Assembly (NCBI RefSeq): GCF_010820555.1
Contig: NZ_JAAIKD010000004.1
Span: 1-64,000, forward strand
Origin: Psychroflexus aurantiacus
Lineage (GTDB): Bacteria; Bacteroidota; Bacteroidia; Flavobacteriales; Flavobacteriaceae
Direction: 5' to 3'
Length of the DNA: 64,000 nucleotides
Shown: one piece after another, positions 35,552 through 45,136 of the stretch
How positions within the stretch are numbered: position 1 is the stretch's first letter
Layout of the letters: every line of letters starts with the position of its first letter
Made by a program: the position numbers and the translations under genes
The notes under the pieces: model-generated
The model's input: the letters and a program-made list of their open reading frames with translations, nothing else
What the model was told of the DNA's origin: nothing
Database searches by the model: none

Positions 35552-36709
35552 ATGGAAACAGTTTATTTAGATAACGCCGCAACGACTCAGATCGATGATG
35601 AAGTGATTTCAGCGATGCATGAAAGTATGCGGTCAAATTTTGGAAATCCTTCTTCTACGCATGCCTTTGGCAGAAAAGCCAAGGCAGCAGTGGAGACAGC
35701 AAGGAAATCGATTGCCTCTTTACTCAATGTCTCTCCGTCAAATATCGTCTTTACCTCTGGCGGAACTGAAGCCGATAATATGGCTATTTCCTGTGCGGTG
35801 AGAGATCTCGGCGTGACCCGGATTATCTCCTCCAGAATAGAACATCATGCCGTTTTGAACTGCCTTGAGTTTTTGGATGCGGAACATAAAATCGATCTTC
35901 AGTTTGTCAATTTAGATGAGAATGGCTCTGTCGATTTAGCGCATTTGGAACAGCTTTTAGCTGAAAATCCTACTGCTAAAACGCTTGTCTCTTTAATGCA
36001 CATCAATAATGAAATCGGAAACATCCTGGATATTAAAGCCGTGGGTGAATTATGCCAGAAACACAAGGCTTATTTCCATAGTGATACCGTTCAGTCTGTA
36101 GGGCATTATGAAATGAATCTTTCAGAGATACCTGTTGATTTTATCGCTGTTAGTGCTCATAAATTTCATGGTCCCAAAGGGGTCGGGTTTTTATACGTCA
36201 AAAGCAGAAGCCATCTTAAGCCTTTTATTCATGGAGGCTCACAGGAGCGGGAGCTAAGAGCAGGGACTGAAAGTGTTCATAATATAGTCGGTATGCAAAG
36301 AGCTCTGGAACTGGCCTGTTCCAACCTGAAAGAAGAATCAAAGTACATCAAGTCCTTAAAAAAACACTTCATGACTTCTTTGAAAGCCGAAATACCGGGC
36401 ATACGCTTCAACGGGCTTTCCGGAGATTTGGAGAATAGCACCTATACCCTGGTGAATGTGAGTATTCCACTTTCGGTTTCAGAATCTGATATGATGCTTT
36501 TTCAGCTGGACCTCAAAGGAATAGCCTGTTCCAAGGGCAGCGCATGCCAGAGCGGTGCTCAGTTGGGTTCTTTTGTGTTAAATGAAGTTTACGGTGAAAA
36601 GCTGGATTATCCGGGTATTCGATTTTCATTTTCAAAATTCACAACCCCAAAAGAATTGGATTACGTGATCTCTACGTTGAAAAGCTTAGCTCTTTCAGAA
36701 GCGAACTGA
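35552..36709 (+). CDS. cysteine desulfurase (NifS/IscS family)
   Basis: A 385-aa PLP enzyme releasing sulfane sulfur from cysteine for Fe-S clusters or tRNA thiolation. The PLP lysine is K204 in SAHKFHGPKG. The N-terminal YLDNAATTQID block is conserved, and the catalytic cysteine is C332 in SKGSACQSG. No IscU, IscR or SufU gene is adjacent, so the pathway is not defined by context; this and group I (IscS/NifS) features suggest a general Fe-S or tRNA role. The 3' end overlaps the convergent TonB receptor gene by 15 nt. Confidence 0.93.
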   Translation: METVYLDNAATTQIDDEVISAMHESMRSNFGNPSSTHAFGRKAKAAVETARKSIASLLNVSPSNIVFTSGGTEADNMAISCAVRDLGVTRIISSRIEHHAVLNCLEFLDAEHKIDLQFVNLDENGSVDLAHLEQLLAENPTAKTLVSLMHINNEIGNILDIKAVGELCQKHKAYFHSDTVQSVGHYEMNLSEIPVDFIAVSAHKFHGPKGVGFLYVKSRSHLKPFIHGGSQERELRAGTESVHNIVGMQRALELACSNLKEESKYIKSLKKHFMTSLKAEIPGIRFNGLSGDLENSTYTLVNVSIPLSVSESDMMLFQLDLKGIACSKGSACQSGAQLGSFVLNEVYGEKLDYPGIRFSFSKFTTPKELDYVISTLKSLALSEAN

Positions 36710-39151
36710 GAGTTTTAAATTTAAAACCCGTGGACTCAAAAAGTTAGGAATGGCAAACTGGTTTCGAGTCGAAGCATCTCTTACAAAGGTGTTTGTGATG
36801 GAGTTTAACCGGTCAAACATATTGAAGACTTCAAAACCCAGCTCCACACTTTCAAAAATGCTTAGCCAGTCATTTTTGCTGAGGTTGTCATTCGGTTCCT
36901 TTAAAGCATAGAAAAAACCCACGTCTACGCGCTGATAATCGGGTAGACGGGTTTGAAAGTCATAGGGGTCTTCAAACTGGGGAGAACCTCCGGGCAAGCC
37001 CGTGTTATAAACCAGGTTCAGGTAAAGTTTCAGTTTAGGCATCCTGGGAACATAATCCTGAAATAAGGCAGCAAATTTGAGTCGCTGGTCTGTAGGCCTT
37101 GCAATGTACTCCCGCTGGCCCAGGCGCTCCTGAGTTTTTAAAAAGCCAAAGCTGAACCAGCTTTCCGTCCCTGGAACAAATTCCCCATTGAGCCTCATAT
37201 CCAGTCCGTAAGCATAAGCTTCGGCATCGTTTCTGGCTCGGTATCGAATTCTCACGTTCTCTATGGTATAGGGATTGACATCCTCTAGTTTTTTATAATA
37301 GGCTTCCGTAATCAGTTTAAAAGGTCTGTCCCACATTTTAAAACTGTAATCGTTACCGGCGACCACGTGAAAGGACTTTTGAGCCTCTACCGTGGGAATG
37401 ACCGTTCCGGTAGAATCTCTAAGCGCTCTGTAAAACGGAGGCTGGTGATAAAATCCCCCGGAAAGCCGAAATAACATGTCCTTGTCCCAATTTGGTTTTA
37501 AAGAGATTTGAGCTCTCGGACTCCAGATGTGTTGGGTGGTTGAATTGATGTTTTTACCGGAAACTCTCCAGGACTGAGTTCTGAGTCCGGCATTCATCCA
37601 TAACTTTGAATCTCCAAGGCGCGTTCTGTAGCTCCATTGCAGGAAGGCTGAGATTCTGTCAATTTTTGTTGAATTACGTGCCCTTATGCTTTGGAAAACT
37701 TCTAGGGGAGCATCAAATGGATTGTAAGGCTGATCGTTGGCAAAATCGGGTAGTGGAGGTCTGATGCTAAAACCGGCAGAGTCAATGACCTCGTATTCCT
37801 TTAAGCGGTCCCGAATGTCTTCATGTGTAAATTTCGCACCGAACTCCAGAAGGTGTTCATCGATCTGATAGCTTGCCAGGTGCTGAAGATTAACGATCAA
37901 GGCATCCAGGTTATTCCTGGCATGCGTAAACTGAGAACCGGCCCCTTCGGTAAATTCTACCTCACCAAGGTTACCATCTCCAAAATCTGTACTGACGTTT
38001 CCCAGCCGGTAATTGGCAAGGATATCGAAATATTCCTGCTCTTTCGTATGGTAAGCAGAAGCAATAAGCTTTCCAACATATCTGTCGTTTGGTTTATAGG
38101 TGGCTTTGAAGGCTCCAAAATAGGTTTCGTATTTGTCTTCTTCTTCGCCTTCATAAAAAACCAGTAAAGCCTTAGGCTCGGTTATGGTTCCGAAATTGGT
38201 TTGCCGGGTTATCGGCTCATAATTGTAGCTGTTGATGGCTATATTTCCAAGAAAACTCAATTCAAATTTTGAGTTGAACTGGTAAGTCAAAAAGGTCTGA
38301 ACGTCTGCAAATCTGGGTTTAAAATTAGCCTCTATATCTTTCGAATTGACAAAAAGAGAATTGTCTCTGTACCTCATGCCTAGGATAGCCGATAGTTTCT
38401 TGTCTTCGGAAACACCCTCTACAGAAGCACTTCCGCCCAGGAAACTGGCTTCAAAACTCCCTCCAAAACTTACGGGTCTTCTGTATTCTATATCCAAAAC
38501 CGAAGACATTTTATCACCATACCTGGCTTTGAAGCCTCCTGCAGAAAATTCAACGTTTCTCACCAAATCGGTATTCACAAAACTCAGACCTTCCTGCTGT
38601 CCACTTCGTATTAGAAATGGTCTGTAAATCTCAATATCGTTCACATAGACCAGGTTCTCATCATAGTTTCCCCCTCTTACAGAGTACTGGGTGCTTAGCT
38701 CGTTGTTGGAATTCACTCCAGGCAGGGTTTTCAAAAGATTCTCCACACCGGCATTGGCTCCGGGAATCTTGCGAACGGTTTCAGGCGAAAGCGTCGTCAC
38801 CCCCTCAACTCTGGTTCTTTTTTCATTCTGAAGAAATACCTCACCCATCTGTTCAATAGTGGTCTTTAAAACGAAGTTGATCTCTTCTATCTGATTGGGT
38901 TTTAAACTGAGTTTGACTGTAATGGGTTTATACCCCACATGGGATATTTTTAATTCTAAACTTTGATTGGCGGGTAGGCTAAGTCTGTAAAATCCATTGA
39001 GATTGGAGACGGTCCCCGACGATGAAGAACTGATATTTGCAAAGGGAACAGGATTTTGGTCTTCGTCAAAAATAATTCCTTGAACATTACCTGTTTGAGA
39101 AAAAACTGCCGTAGTGCAAACAACAAAAAGGAATAAATAAAGATATTTCAA
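36695..39151 (-). CDS. TonB-dependent receptor with carboxypeptidase-like domain
   Basis: An 818-aa outer-membrane protein. It has a signal peptide (about 1-18), an N-terminal carboxypeptidase-regulatory-like beta-sandwich (about 20-105), a plug domain (about 115-230, with the conserved VRGGNYDENLVYVNDIEIY segment) and a 22-strand barrel ending in the C-terminal aromatic VRF. No SusD partner is adjacent, so it is not a SusC pair; ligand class (siderophore, cobalamin or other) is unknown. The next gene is an M23 peptidase, 11 nt away. Confidence 0.92.
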   Translation of the reverse strand: MKYLYLFLFVVCTTAVFSQTGNVQGIIFDEDQNPVPFANISSSSSGTVSNLNGFYRLSLPANQSLELKISHVGYKPITVKLSLKPNQIEEINFVLKTTIEQMGEVFLQNEKRTRVEGVTTLSPETVRKIPGANAGVENLLKTLPGVNSNNELSTQYSVRGGNYDENLVYVNDIEIYRPFLIRSGQQEGLSFVNTDLVRNVEFSAGGFKARYGDKMSSVLDIEYRRPVSFGGSFEASFLGGSASVEGVSEDKKLSAILGMRYRDNSLFVNSKDIEANFKPRFADVQTFLTYQFNSKFELSFLGNIAINSYNYEPITRQTNFGTITEPKALLVFYEGEEEDKYETYFGAFKATYKPNDRYVGKLIASAYHTKEQEYFDILANYRLGNVSTDFGDGNLGEVEFTEGAGSQFTHARNNLDALIVNLQHLASYQIDEHLLEFGAKFTHEDIRDRLKEYEVIDSAGFSIRPPLPDFANDQPYNPFDAPLEVFQSIRARNSTKIDRISAFLQWSYRTRLGDSKLWMNAGLRTQSWRVSGKNINSTTQHIWSPRAQISLKPNWDKDMLFRLSGGFYHQPPFYRALRDSTGTVIPTVEAQKSFHVVAGNDYSFKMWDRPFKLITEAYYKKLEDVNPYTIENVRIRYRARNDAEAYAYGLDMRLNGEFVPGTESWFSFGFLKTQERLGQREYIARPTDQRLKFAALFQDYVPRMPKLKLYLNLVYNTGLPGGSPQFEDPYDFQTRLPDYQRVDVGFFYALKEPNDNLSKNDWLSIFESVELGFEVFNMFDRLNSITNTFVRDASTRNQFAIPNFLSPRVLNLKLSVRF

Positions 39152-39162
39152 GTCTGATGGAA

Positions 39163-40863
39163 TTAGTTTTTCCTGAAAAATACTGCCTCAAATATAGCAG
39201 TATTTCCCACCTTATCTGTAACAACGACTTTTAATTCATTTTTAGTATCAGAAATTCTCCCATCGTTAAAATCATGGGTAAGGGTTTTGGTCTTATAATC
39301 ATATTCCATCAGGATAAATTCGCCGTTCACGGTTGCTCTATAATTTTCAATGCCCGTGTCTTCATCGTCAATTTCCAGCTCCAGGAACCTGAAATTAGAA
39401 ACCCACTGCTTGTCTCTGAAGTTTTTAGGCTTTATGGTTGGTGCTTTGGTATCTTCAAATAACCGATAAGTTCCAAATTCGTTCACCTTTGTGGTTAGCC
39501 TGTCTTTCTTTTTATAGGTGCTTACGTAATAGTTGCTGTCCCAGGGGGTTACCGAAGCGATATAAAGTTTAGCTTGATCTTCCGGGCTATACTGGCTAAC
39601 GTCAAATCCCAGCGTAAGTGATTTATGCAGTGGAGTAGTAGGGTCGTGTAATTTTACACTCAAACCTTCTATGTCAATATCCAGATAGATGTCTTCATAA
39701 AGCGCATCTTTTGGAATATAAACGTCGATTTTACCTTCTTCAAAAACAGAAGCTGAATTTGCTTTGGCAAAATAGTCGGTTTCTTTTACAGCCTTCGGAA
39801 TTAGATTTTCCCTGACCTCTGTAATTAGCGGAATGACTATGGATTGCGTGTTCCCTCTAAAGTCTGAAACCAAAATCTGAAAACTTTGATCGAGATTGTC
39901 TTTCTCAATAGTGACGCTCCCGTCGTTATAAAGATCCTTATACAGACTTAAAGGGTTGTTAGGCTCCAAAAAAAGTTTTTGGATTCTTCGCCTTTCCGTG
40001 GCATAGTATTCAAAATCGATAAGACGATTGATATAGCGGGATTCGGAGAACGAAAACTTGTCGAACCTGGCTTCAAAAACAGGCTTTCCATTTAGCTTCG
40101 TGACTACGGCATAGATACCGTTTTTATTGTAAGTTAAGTCCAGAATGTCGTTAGCATCTATTCCAAATCCAATCGTTCCAAAGGCTTTAACAGGTTCGGT
40201 CCTGTAGCTGCCATCATTGCGCTGAATTAATTTGAGCTGAACGCGGTCTGTCTGACCGTTCACGTGAGAATTTGGACTCAGTGGATAAGCATGAAGGGCG
40301 AATATTTGAGGTTTTTTTGAATCCTTGATGTCCTCAAATCCGAATAAAAACGGATTCATGGGTTTCGACCTATAATCCCGAATTTCAAAATGCAAATGTG
40401 GTCCTCCGCTTGAGCCAGAATTTCCACTGTATCCAATGATTTCGCCTTGCTCAACCTTCAGTTCTGTATCTGAAGGAAATATCTCGATCTCATAAGATTC
40501 CTTCTGGTACTGGGCTTTTTTAACCAAAGCTTCAATTTTAGGTGAAAAATTATTTAAATGCGCGTATACACTTTGATAACCATTGGGATGATAAACATAA
40601 AGGGCTTTGCCATAACCGCCATGTTGAATTTTGATTCGACCTACATATCCTTCTGCTGAAGCTTTAACGGCCAGACCTGTGACTCCCTTTGTTTTGATAT
40701 CCATTCCCGCATGGAAATGATTGGACCGCAGTTCCCCAAAAGTACCTGAAAGTAACAGCGGTATGTCCAGGGGTTTTTCAAAATAATCTTTCGGAATTTC
40801 GCCTTGAGCATACAGGGTGCTGATGCTTAATACATAGATTAGAATGAGGTATTTAAGACGCAT
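39163..40863 (-). CDS. M23 family metallopeptidase
   Basis: A 566-aa exported protein with a Sec signal (about 1-19) and an N-terminal LytM/M23 domain (about 30-165). The zinc ligands are in NHFHAGMDIKT and the HLHFEIRD motif, both intact, so it is probably an active peptidoglycan endopeptidase. The remaining 400 residues are beta-rich and unassigned, likely a series of Ig-like folds. The TonB receptor gene lies downstream in the same operon, and the SpoU methyltransferase gene lies 24 nt upstream. Confidence 0.92.
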   Translation of the reverse strand: MRLKYLILIYVLSISTLYAQGEIPKDYFEKPLDIPLLLSGTFGELRSNHFHAGMDIKTKGVTGLAVKASAEGYVGRIKIQHGGYGKALYVYHPNGYQSVYAHLNNFSPKIEALVKKAQYQKESYEIEIFPSDTELKVEQGEIIGYSGNSGSSGGPHLHFEIRDYRSKPMNPFLFGFEDIKDSKKPQIFALHAYPLSPNSHVNGQTDRVQLKLIQRNDGSYRTEPVKAFGTIGFGIDANDILDLTYNKNGIYAVVTKLNGKPVFEARFDKFSFSESRYINRLIDFEYYATERRRIQKLFLEPNNPLSLYKDLYNDGSVTIEKDNLDQSFQILVSDFRGNTQSIVIPLITEVRENLIPKAVKETDYFAKANSASVFEEGKIDVYIPKDALYEDIYLDIDIEGLSVKLHDPTTPLHKSLTLGFDVSQYSPEDQAKLYIASVTPWDSNYYVSTYKKKDRLTTKVNEFGTYRLFEDTKAPTIKPKNFRDKQWVSNFRFLELEIDDEDTGIENYRATVNGEFILMEYDYKTKTLTHDFNDGRISDTKNELKVVVTDKVGNTAIFEAVFFRKN

Positions 40864-40887
40864 TTAGGGGAGTTTATAAAATTAAAA

Positions 40888-41679
40888 TTATGAGTTTAAG
40901 CGTTGTCGTTTTGCTTCAAAAATAAGAATTGCAGCAGATACGGAAACATTAAGGGAGTCTACTTTACCCTCCATTGGTATATTGATGATCTTATAGGCTT
41001 CAGACCTCCAGTGTTCGGACAAGCCTTCGTGCTCTGTGCCTACAACAAAGGCAGCAGGTCCTGTAAAAGCTTCTTCCAGATATGAGCTGGAATCCTGGAG
41101 TGCAGCGGCAAAAATTTGAATGTTATGCTTCTTAAGGTAATCAATTATTTCAGAAGTTGTTCCCGTTGCAATAGAATTTGTGAACAGGGTTCCTACGCTG
41201 GAACGAATAATATTGGGGTTGTAAAGGTCTGTTTTAGGATTGGCAATAATCACGGCATCCAGACGGGCAGCATCACTGGTCCTTAACAAGGCACCGATAT
41301 TCCCTGGTTTTTCCGGAGCTTCTGCTACCAGAATTAAAGGCGATTTAGTTTCAAACTTTAACTTTTCAAGCGTCAGTTCTTTGGAATCAGCAACTGCTAT
41401 CACACCCCCGGTTGAAGAGCGGTAAGTGATTTTTTCAAAAACGGCTTTAGAGATCTCCAGCACTTCACAGTCTAAAGCATCCAGCGAGATGTCCTCTTCG
41501 AAAATGTCTGGGCAAACCAGCACTTGCTTTAGGCTATACCTGGCTTCCATGGCATAGGTGAGCTCTTGAATTCCTTCAATGACAAATTCACCGGAGGTTT
41601 TCCGAAGTCTGGATTTTTTCTGAAGCAAAAGCAAATGCTTGATGAGCGGGTTGCTAAGGCTTGAAATGTGTTTCCTCAT
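40888..41679 (-). CDS. SpoU/TrmH-family RNA methyltransferase
   Basis: A 263-aa SPOUT 2'-O-ribose methyltransferase with an N-terminal substrate-binding domain (SpoU_sub_bind-like). The knot contains NIGALLRTSDAARLD (motif 1), FVVGTEHEGLSEHW (motif 2), and IPMEGKVDSLNVSVSAAIL (motif 3). It methylates a ribose in rRNA or tRNA; the exact site (RlmB, TsnR or TrmH type) is not resolved. It lies between an lpd terminator region and the M23 gene. Confidence 0.93.
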   Translation of the reverse strand: MRKHISSLSNPLIKHLLLLQKKSRLRKTSGEFVIEGIQELTYAMEARYSLKQVLVCPDIFEEDISLDALDCEVLEISKAVFEKITYRSSTGGVIAVADSKELTLEKLKFETKSPLILVAEAPEKPGNIGALLRTSDAARLDAVIIANPKTDLYNPNIIRSSVGTLFTNSIATGTTSEIIDYLKKHNIQIFAAALQDSSSYLEEAFTGPAAFVVGTEHEGLSEHWRSEAYKIINIPMEGKVDSLNVSVSAAILIFEAKRQRLNS

Positions 41680-41689
41680 AATTCAAAGC

Positions 41690-41724
41690 TAAAAAAGCTT
41701 CTGAAAGTCAAATTTCAGAAGCTT
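41690..41724 (-). terminator. terminator of lipoamide dehydrogenase gene
   Basis: A 12-bp perfect stem (41695-41706 with 41713-41724) with a 6-nt loop. Read on the minus strand it is followed by a T run, and it lies 23 nt beyond the lpd stop. Confidence 0.8.
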
Positions 41725-41747
41725 CATATGTATATAAATCTTAAGGT

Positions 41748-43139
41748 CTATAAATGAATGACTTCATCGTAAGCCGCTGCTGTAGCTTCCATCACTGCTT
41801 CACTCATCGTAGGATGCGGGTGAACAGTCTTTAAAACCTCATGACCAGTGGTTTCAAGTTTTCTGCCCAAAACAGCTTCAGCAATCATATCGGTTACTCC
41901 AGCGCCAATCATGTGGCAGCCCAACCATTCTCCGTATTTGGCATCAAAAATAACTTTTACAAAACCATCTTTAGCCCCCGAGGCACTTGCTTTACCGGAA
42001 GCTGAGAATGGGAATTTTCCAACTTTGATCTCATACCCTGCTTCCTTGGCCTGTTTTTCTGTCATTCCAACACTGGCTATCTCAGGATTAGAATACGTAC
42101 AGCCAGGAATATTGCTGTAATCCAGAGCTTCAACTTTTTGACCAGCTATTTTTTCAACACAAATGATGCCTTCTGCAGAAGCCACGTGAGCGAGGGCCGG
42201 ACCAGGCGTTACATCTCCAATGGCGTAGTAACCAGGAACGTTGGTCTGATAAAAATCGTTGACTGTAATCTTATCCTTATCGGTTTTGATTCCCACCTCT
42301 TCCAGGCCGATGTTTTCGATATGGGTTTTGATTCCCACAGCCGATAAAACGATGTCCGCTTCTATCGTTTCTTCTCCTTTTTTGGTTTTAACTGTTGCTT
42401 TTACTTTTTTACCGGAAGTATCCACGCTTTCTACCGAAGAATTGGTCATCACCTTGATGCCTTTCTTTTTGTATATTTTTTCGAATTGCTTTGAAACTTC
42501 TTCATCTTCCAAAGGAACGATGTTTGGTAAATATTCTACCAAGGTCACTTTGGTACCCATATCGTTATAGAAACTCGCAAACTCTGAACCTATGGCACCA
42601 GACCCCACAACAATCATCGATTCTGGCTGCTTATCTAACGTCATGGCTTTTCTGTAACCTATCACTTTTTTACCATCCTGAGGCAAGTTTGGCAACTCTC
42701 TGGAATGTGCTCCGGTGGCGATGATTATATGATCTGCTTCATATTCGGTAGTCTTGTCTTTATCATCTTTTACTGAAACTTTCTTTCCTTTTTTGAGGGT
42801 TCCATAGCCCATGATGACATCAATCTTGTTTTTCTTCATCAGAAATTGAACCCCTTTGCTCATTCCTTCAGCAATATCTCTGCTGCGTTTGACGACTTTA
42901 GTAAAGTCTTTATCGGGATTATCTACTTTAAGACCGTAATCTTCAGCATGGTTCAAATATTGAAAAACCTGTGCACTTTTTAGTAAAGCTTTTGTAGGGA
43001 TACATCCCCAGTTGAGGCAAACACCACCCAAACTTTCTTTTTCAATAACAGCTGTTTTAAGACCAAGTTGAGATGCTCGTATCGCCGTAACATACCCGCC
43101 TGGTCCACTTCCTAAAACTATAACATCGTATTTACTCAT
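41748..43139 (-). CDS. lpdA: dihydrolipoyl dehydrogenase
   Basis: A 463-aa flavoprotein disulfide reductase, E3 of the 2-oxoacid dehydrogenase and glycine cleavage complexes. Features are the FAD-binding GSGPGGYVTAIRASQLG, redox cysteines in GGVCLNWGCIPTKALL (about residues 37-52), NAD-binding VVGSGAIGSEFASF, and the catalytic HPHPTMSEAVMEA histidine-glutamate near the C-terminus. Length is standard. It is a monocistronic minus-strand gene with its own terminator; E1/E2 genes are not in the window. Confidence 0.97.
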   Translation of the reverse strand: MSKYDVIVLGSGPGGYVTAIRASQLGLKTAVIEKESLGGVCLNWGCIPTKALLKSAQVFQYLNHAEDYGLKVDNPDKDFTKVVKRSRDIAEGMSKGVQFLMKKNKIDVIMGYGTLKKGKKVSVKDDKDKTTEYEADHIIIATGAHSRELPNLPQDGKKVIGYRKAMTLDKQPESMIVVGSGAIGSEFASFYNDMGTKVTLVEYLPNIVPLEDEEVSKQFEKIYKKKGIKVMTNSSVESVDTSGKKVKATVKTKKGEETIEADIVLSAVGIKTHIENIGLEEVGIKTDKDKITVNDFYQTNVPGYYAIGDVTPGPALAHVASAEGIICVEKIAGQKVEALDYSNIPGCTYSNPEIASVGMTEKQAKEAGYEIKVGKFPFSASGKASASGAKDGFVKVIFDAKYGEWLGCHMIGAGVTDMIAEAVLGRKLETTGHEVLKTVHPHPTMSEAVMEATAAAYDEVIHL

Positions 43140-43219
43140 AATATTTTTTTTGCTAAGATTTCTAAAAGCGCTAAATTAAGAATAATCCACAAATTCTACA
43201 CTTAAAACACCAGTCTTAT

Positions 43220-43885
43220 TTATAGAACCAGGGCTAAAGCTATCCCCAAAACGATAATGCCAAATTTGTAAATATTGAATTTGTGATCTTTTGAGGATTC
43301 GAATAGAATGGTGGTCGACACATGAAGAAAAATACCGATAACTATGGCATCTAGGTAGAGGCTGATTCCATCAAGTAAAGTGGTATTGTTCTGAACAAAA
43401 CTTCCAAGTGGGGTCATCAGTGCAAAAAGAACAAGAAAGCTGATTATTTTGAATTTTGACAAATTGGTATTGAACAGAAATGAGGCTATAATAATGGCTA
43501 TAGGAACTTTATGCACAATGACGGCATAGAGTAAATGTTCGTTGCCATGCAGGGGGATGCCTTCCAGAAAGGCGTGGATCGATAAACTGATAAAGAGGAC
43601 AAAAGGAAAGCTTTCCTTTTCTTTTGAAAGATGGAAATGCCCGTGTTCTGCTCCGCCGGATAAATATTCTAAAATAATCTGAAGTAAAATACCACCTAAA
43701 ATAAAAACGCCGACTGAACTGCCCCCTGAATTATAAATATCGGGTAGAAACTCTAAAACAGTAACCGATAGTAAAAAAGATCCGCTAAAGGCAAGTAACA
43801 GGTTGATTGTTGTTAATTTCCGATGAAGAAAATATGAGATCCCAAAACCTATAAGTACTGCGAGTATGGGTAAAAGTATATTCAT
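43220..43885 (-). CDS. ZIP family metal transporter
   Basis: A 221-aa polytopic protein with eight predicted transmembrane helices and a histidine-rich loop (EHGHFHL) between helices 3 and 4, typical of ZIP transporters for zinc or iron uptake. Helix 4 has SIHAFLEGIPLH, matching the HxxxxG metal site. In helix 5 the family HExPHE site is HKVPIAI, so one acidic/histidine ligand is missing. Cargo is uncertain. Separated from lpd by 80 nt and by a divergent promoter from the THUMP gene. Confidence 0.85.
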   Translation of the reverse strand: MNILLPILAVLIGFGISYFLHRKLTTINLLLAFSGSFLLSVTVLEFLPDIYNSGGSSVGVFILGGILLQIILEYLSGGAEHGHFHLSKEKESFPFVLFISLSIHAFLEGIPLHGNEHLLYAVIVHKVPIAIIIASFLFNTNLSKFKIISFLVLFALMTPLGSFVQNNTTLLDGISLYLDAIVIGIFLHVSTTILFESSKDHKFNIYKFGIIVLGIALALVL

Positions 43886-43938
43886 AGGCTTGGTTTAATT
43901 CTATTTTGAAAACTTAAATCAACTTCTCAAAAATAAAG

Positions 43939-43963
43939 GTGCAAAATTAATGTATTTTTGCAC
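43939..43963 (+). promoter_or_regulatory. -7 box overlapped by 8-bp inverted repeat
   Basis: The consensus TATTTTTG box at 43953-43960 lies within a perfect dyad: GTGCAAAA at 43939-43946 and TTTTGCAC at 43956-43963, 9-nt spacing. It is 18 nt before the THUMP methyltransferase start (43981). The dyad could be an operator or could simply reflect the promoter sequence. Confidence 0.45.
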
Positions 43964-43980
43964 TCCTAAATATCTTCTTT

Positions 43981-45135
43981 ATGGAAAATAATTTTAAAAT
44001 GATTGCGAAGTGTCTTTATGAATTTGAAGACGAACTTGCTAAAGAACTGAGGGAACTTGGCGCAATGGAGATCCATAAAGGGGTTAGACACGTCTCTTTT
44101 GTCGGAGATCTTGGATTTATGTATAAAGCCAATCTCAGTTTAAGAACGGCAATCAGCATTTTAAAACCTATTTTCAGTTTTAAAATTCGTAATGAAGATG
44201 ACTTTTATAACAAAATCAATGCCTTTGCCTGGGAAAATCTGATTGATAAAAACGGGACTTTTGCGGTAGAGTCGACTGTAAATTCTGAAATTTTCACCCA
44301 CTCCAGATATGTCGTTTTTCGAACCAAAGATGCTATTGTAGACAGGTTTAGGGATAAATTTGAAACCAGGCCCAATATCGATACCGACAGGCCAGACTGC
44401 CAGGTGAGTGTGCATATCGACAGAGAAAACTGCGAAATCAGTTTAAATACTTCGGGGGATCCGCTTTTCAAAAGAGGTTACAAAACGGCAACCAATATCG
44501 CCCCAATCAATGAAGTTCTGGCGGCTGGACTGCTCCTGAAATCGGGATGGTCCGGACAATGTGATTTCCTGGATCCCATGTGTGGAAGTGGAACCTTACT
44601 TGTTGAAGCGGCGATGATAGCCTGCAATATTCCACCCAACATCAACCGGGAGCATTTCGCCTTTCAGAAATGGGAAGATTTTGATGAAGAGCTGTTTGAA
44701 GTTATCAAAGATTCAACTTTGAAAAAAGTAAGATCCTTCAACTTCGACATTAAAGGCTACGACAAAGCGCCTTCAGCGGTTGAGAAGGCTACTCAAAACA
44801 TAGAGAATGCCAATCTTTCTGACTTTATCAAGGTGGAGCGTCAGGATTTTTTCGAATCCTTTAAAAAATCAGAGCGGCATTTGCATATGGTGTTTAACCC
44901 TCCTTATGGTGTGAGGCTGGATGTGGATATTCCGGAATTTTATTCTAAAATAGGGAATACCTTAAAACAAAATTATCCCGGGACTTCGGCCTGGTTTATC
45001 GTGGCCGATCTTGAGGCTATTAAACATGTCGGGTTAAGGCCTTCACGAAAAATCAAATTGTTTAATGCAAAATTAGAATCCAGATTGCTGAATTATCAGA
45101 TTTATGAAGGGTCTAAAAAAGCAGCAAAGCAGTAA
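43981..45135 (+). CDS. THUMP domain class I RNA methyltransferase
   Basis: A 384-aa protein with an N-terminal THUMP RNA-binding domain (about 40-165) and a C-terminal Rossmann methyltransferase. It has SAM motif FLDPMCGSGTLLVEAAMIA (about residues 196-214) and the N-methyltransferase-type motif FNPPYGVRL. This is the N-terminal (RlmL-type, 23S m2G2445) half of E. coli RlmKL, encoded alone as usual in Bacteroidota. An m2G of tRNA is the alternative. Convergent with the DUF6048 gene, 1 nt apart. Confidence 0.92.
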   Translation: MENNFKMIAKCLYEFEDELAKELRELGAMEIHKGVRHVSFVGDLGFMYKANLSLRTAISILKPIFSFKIRNEDDFYNKINAFAWENLIDKNGTFAVESTVNSEIFTHSRYVVFRTKDAIVDRFRDKFETRPNIDTDRPDCQVSVHIDRENCEISLNTSGDPLFKRGYKTATNIAPINEVLAAGLLLKSGWSGQCDFLDPMCGSGTLLVEAAMIACNIPPNINREHFAFQKWEDFDEELFEVIKDSTLKKVRSFNFDIKGYDKAPSAVEKATQNIENANLSDFIKVERQDFFESFKKSERHLHMVFNPPYGVRLDVDIPEFYSKIGNTLKQNYPGTSAWFIVADLEAIKHVGLRPSRKIKLFNAKLESRLLNYQIYEGSKKAAKQ

Positions 45136-45136
45136 G

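Noticed and set aside
36695-39151. SusC-type receptor of a polysaccharide utilisation locus
   Set aside because: No SusD, glycoside hydrolase or hybrid sensor genes are adjacent.
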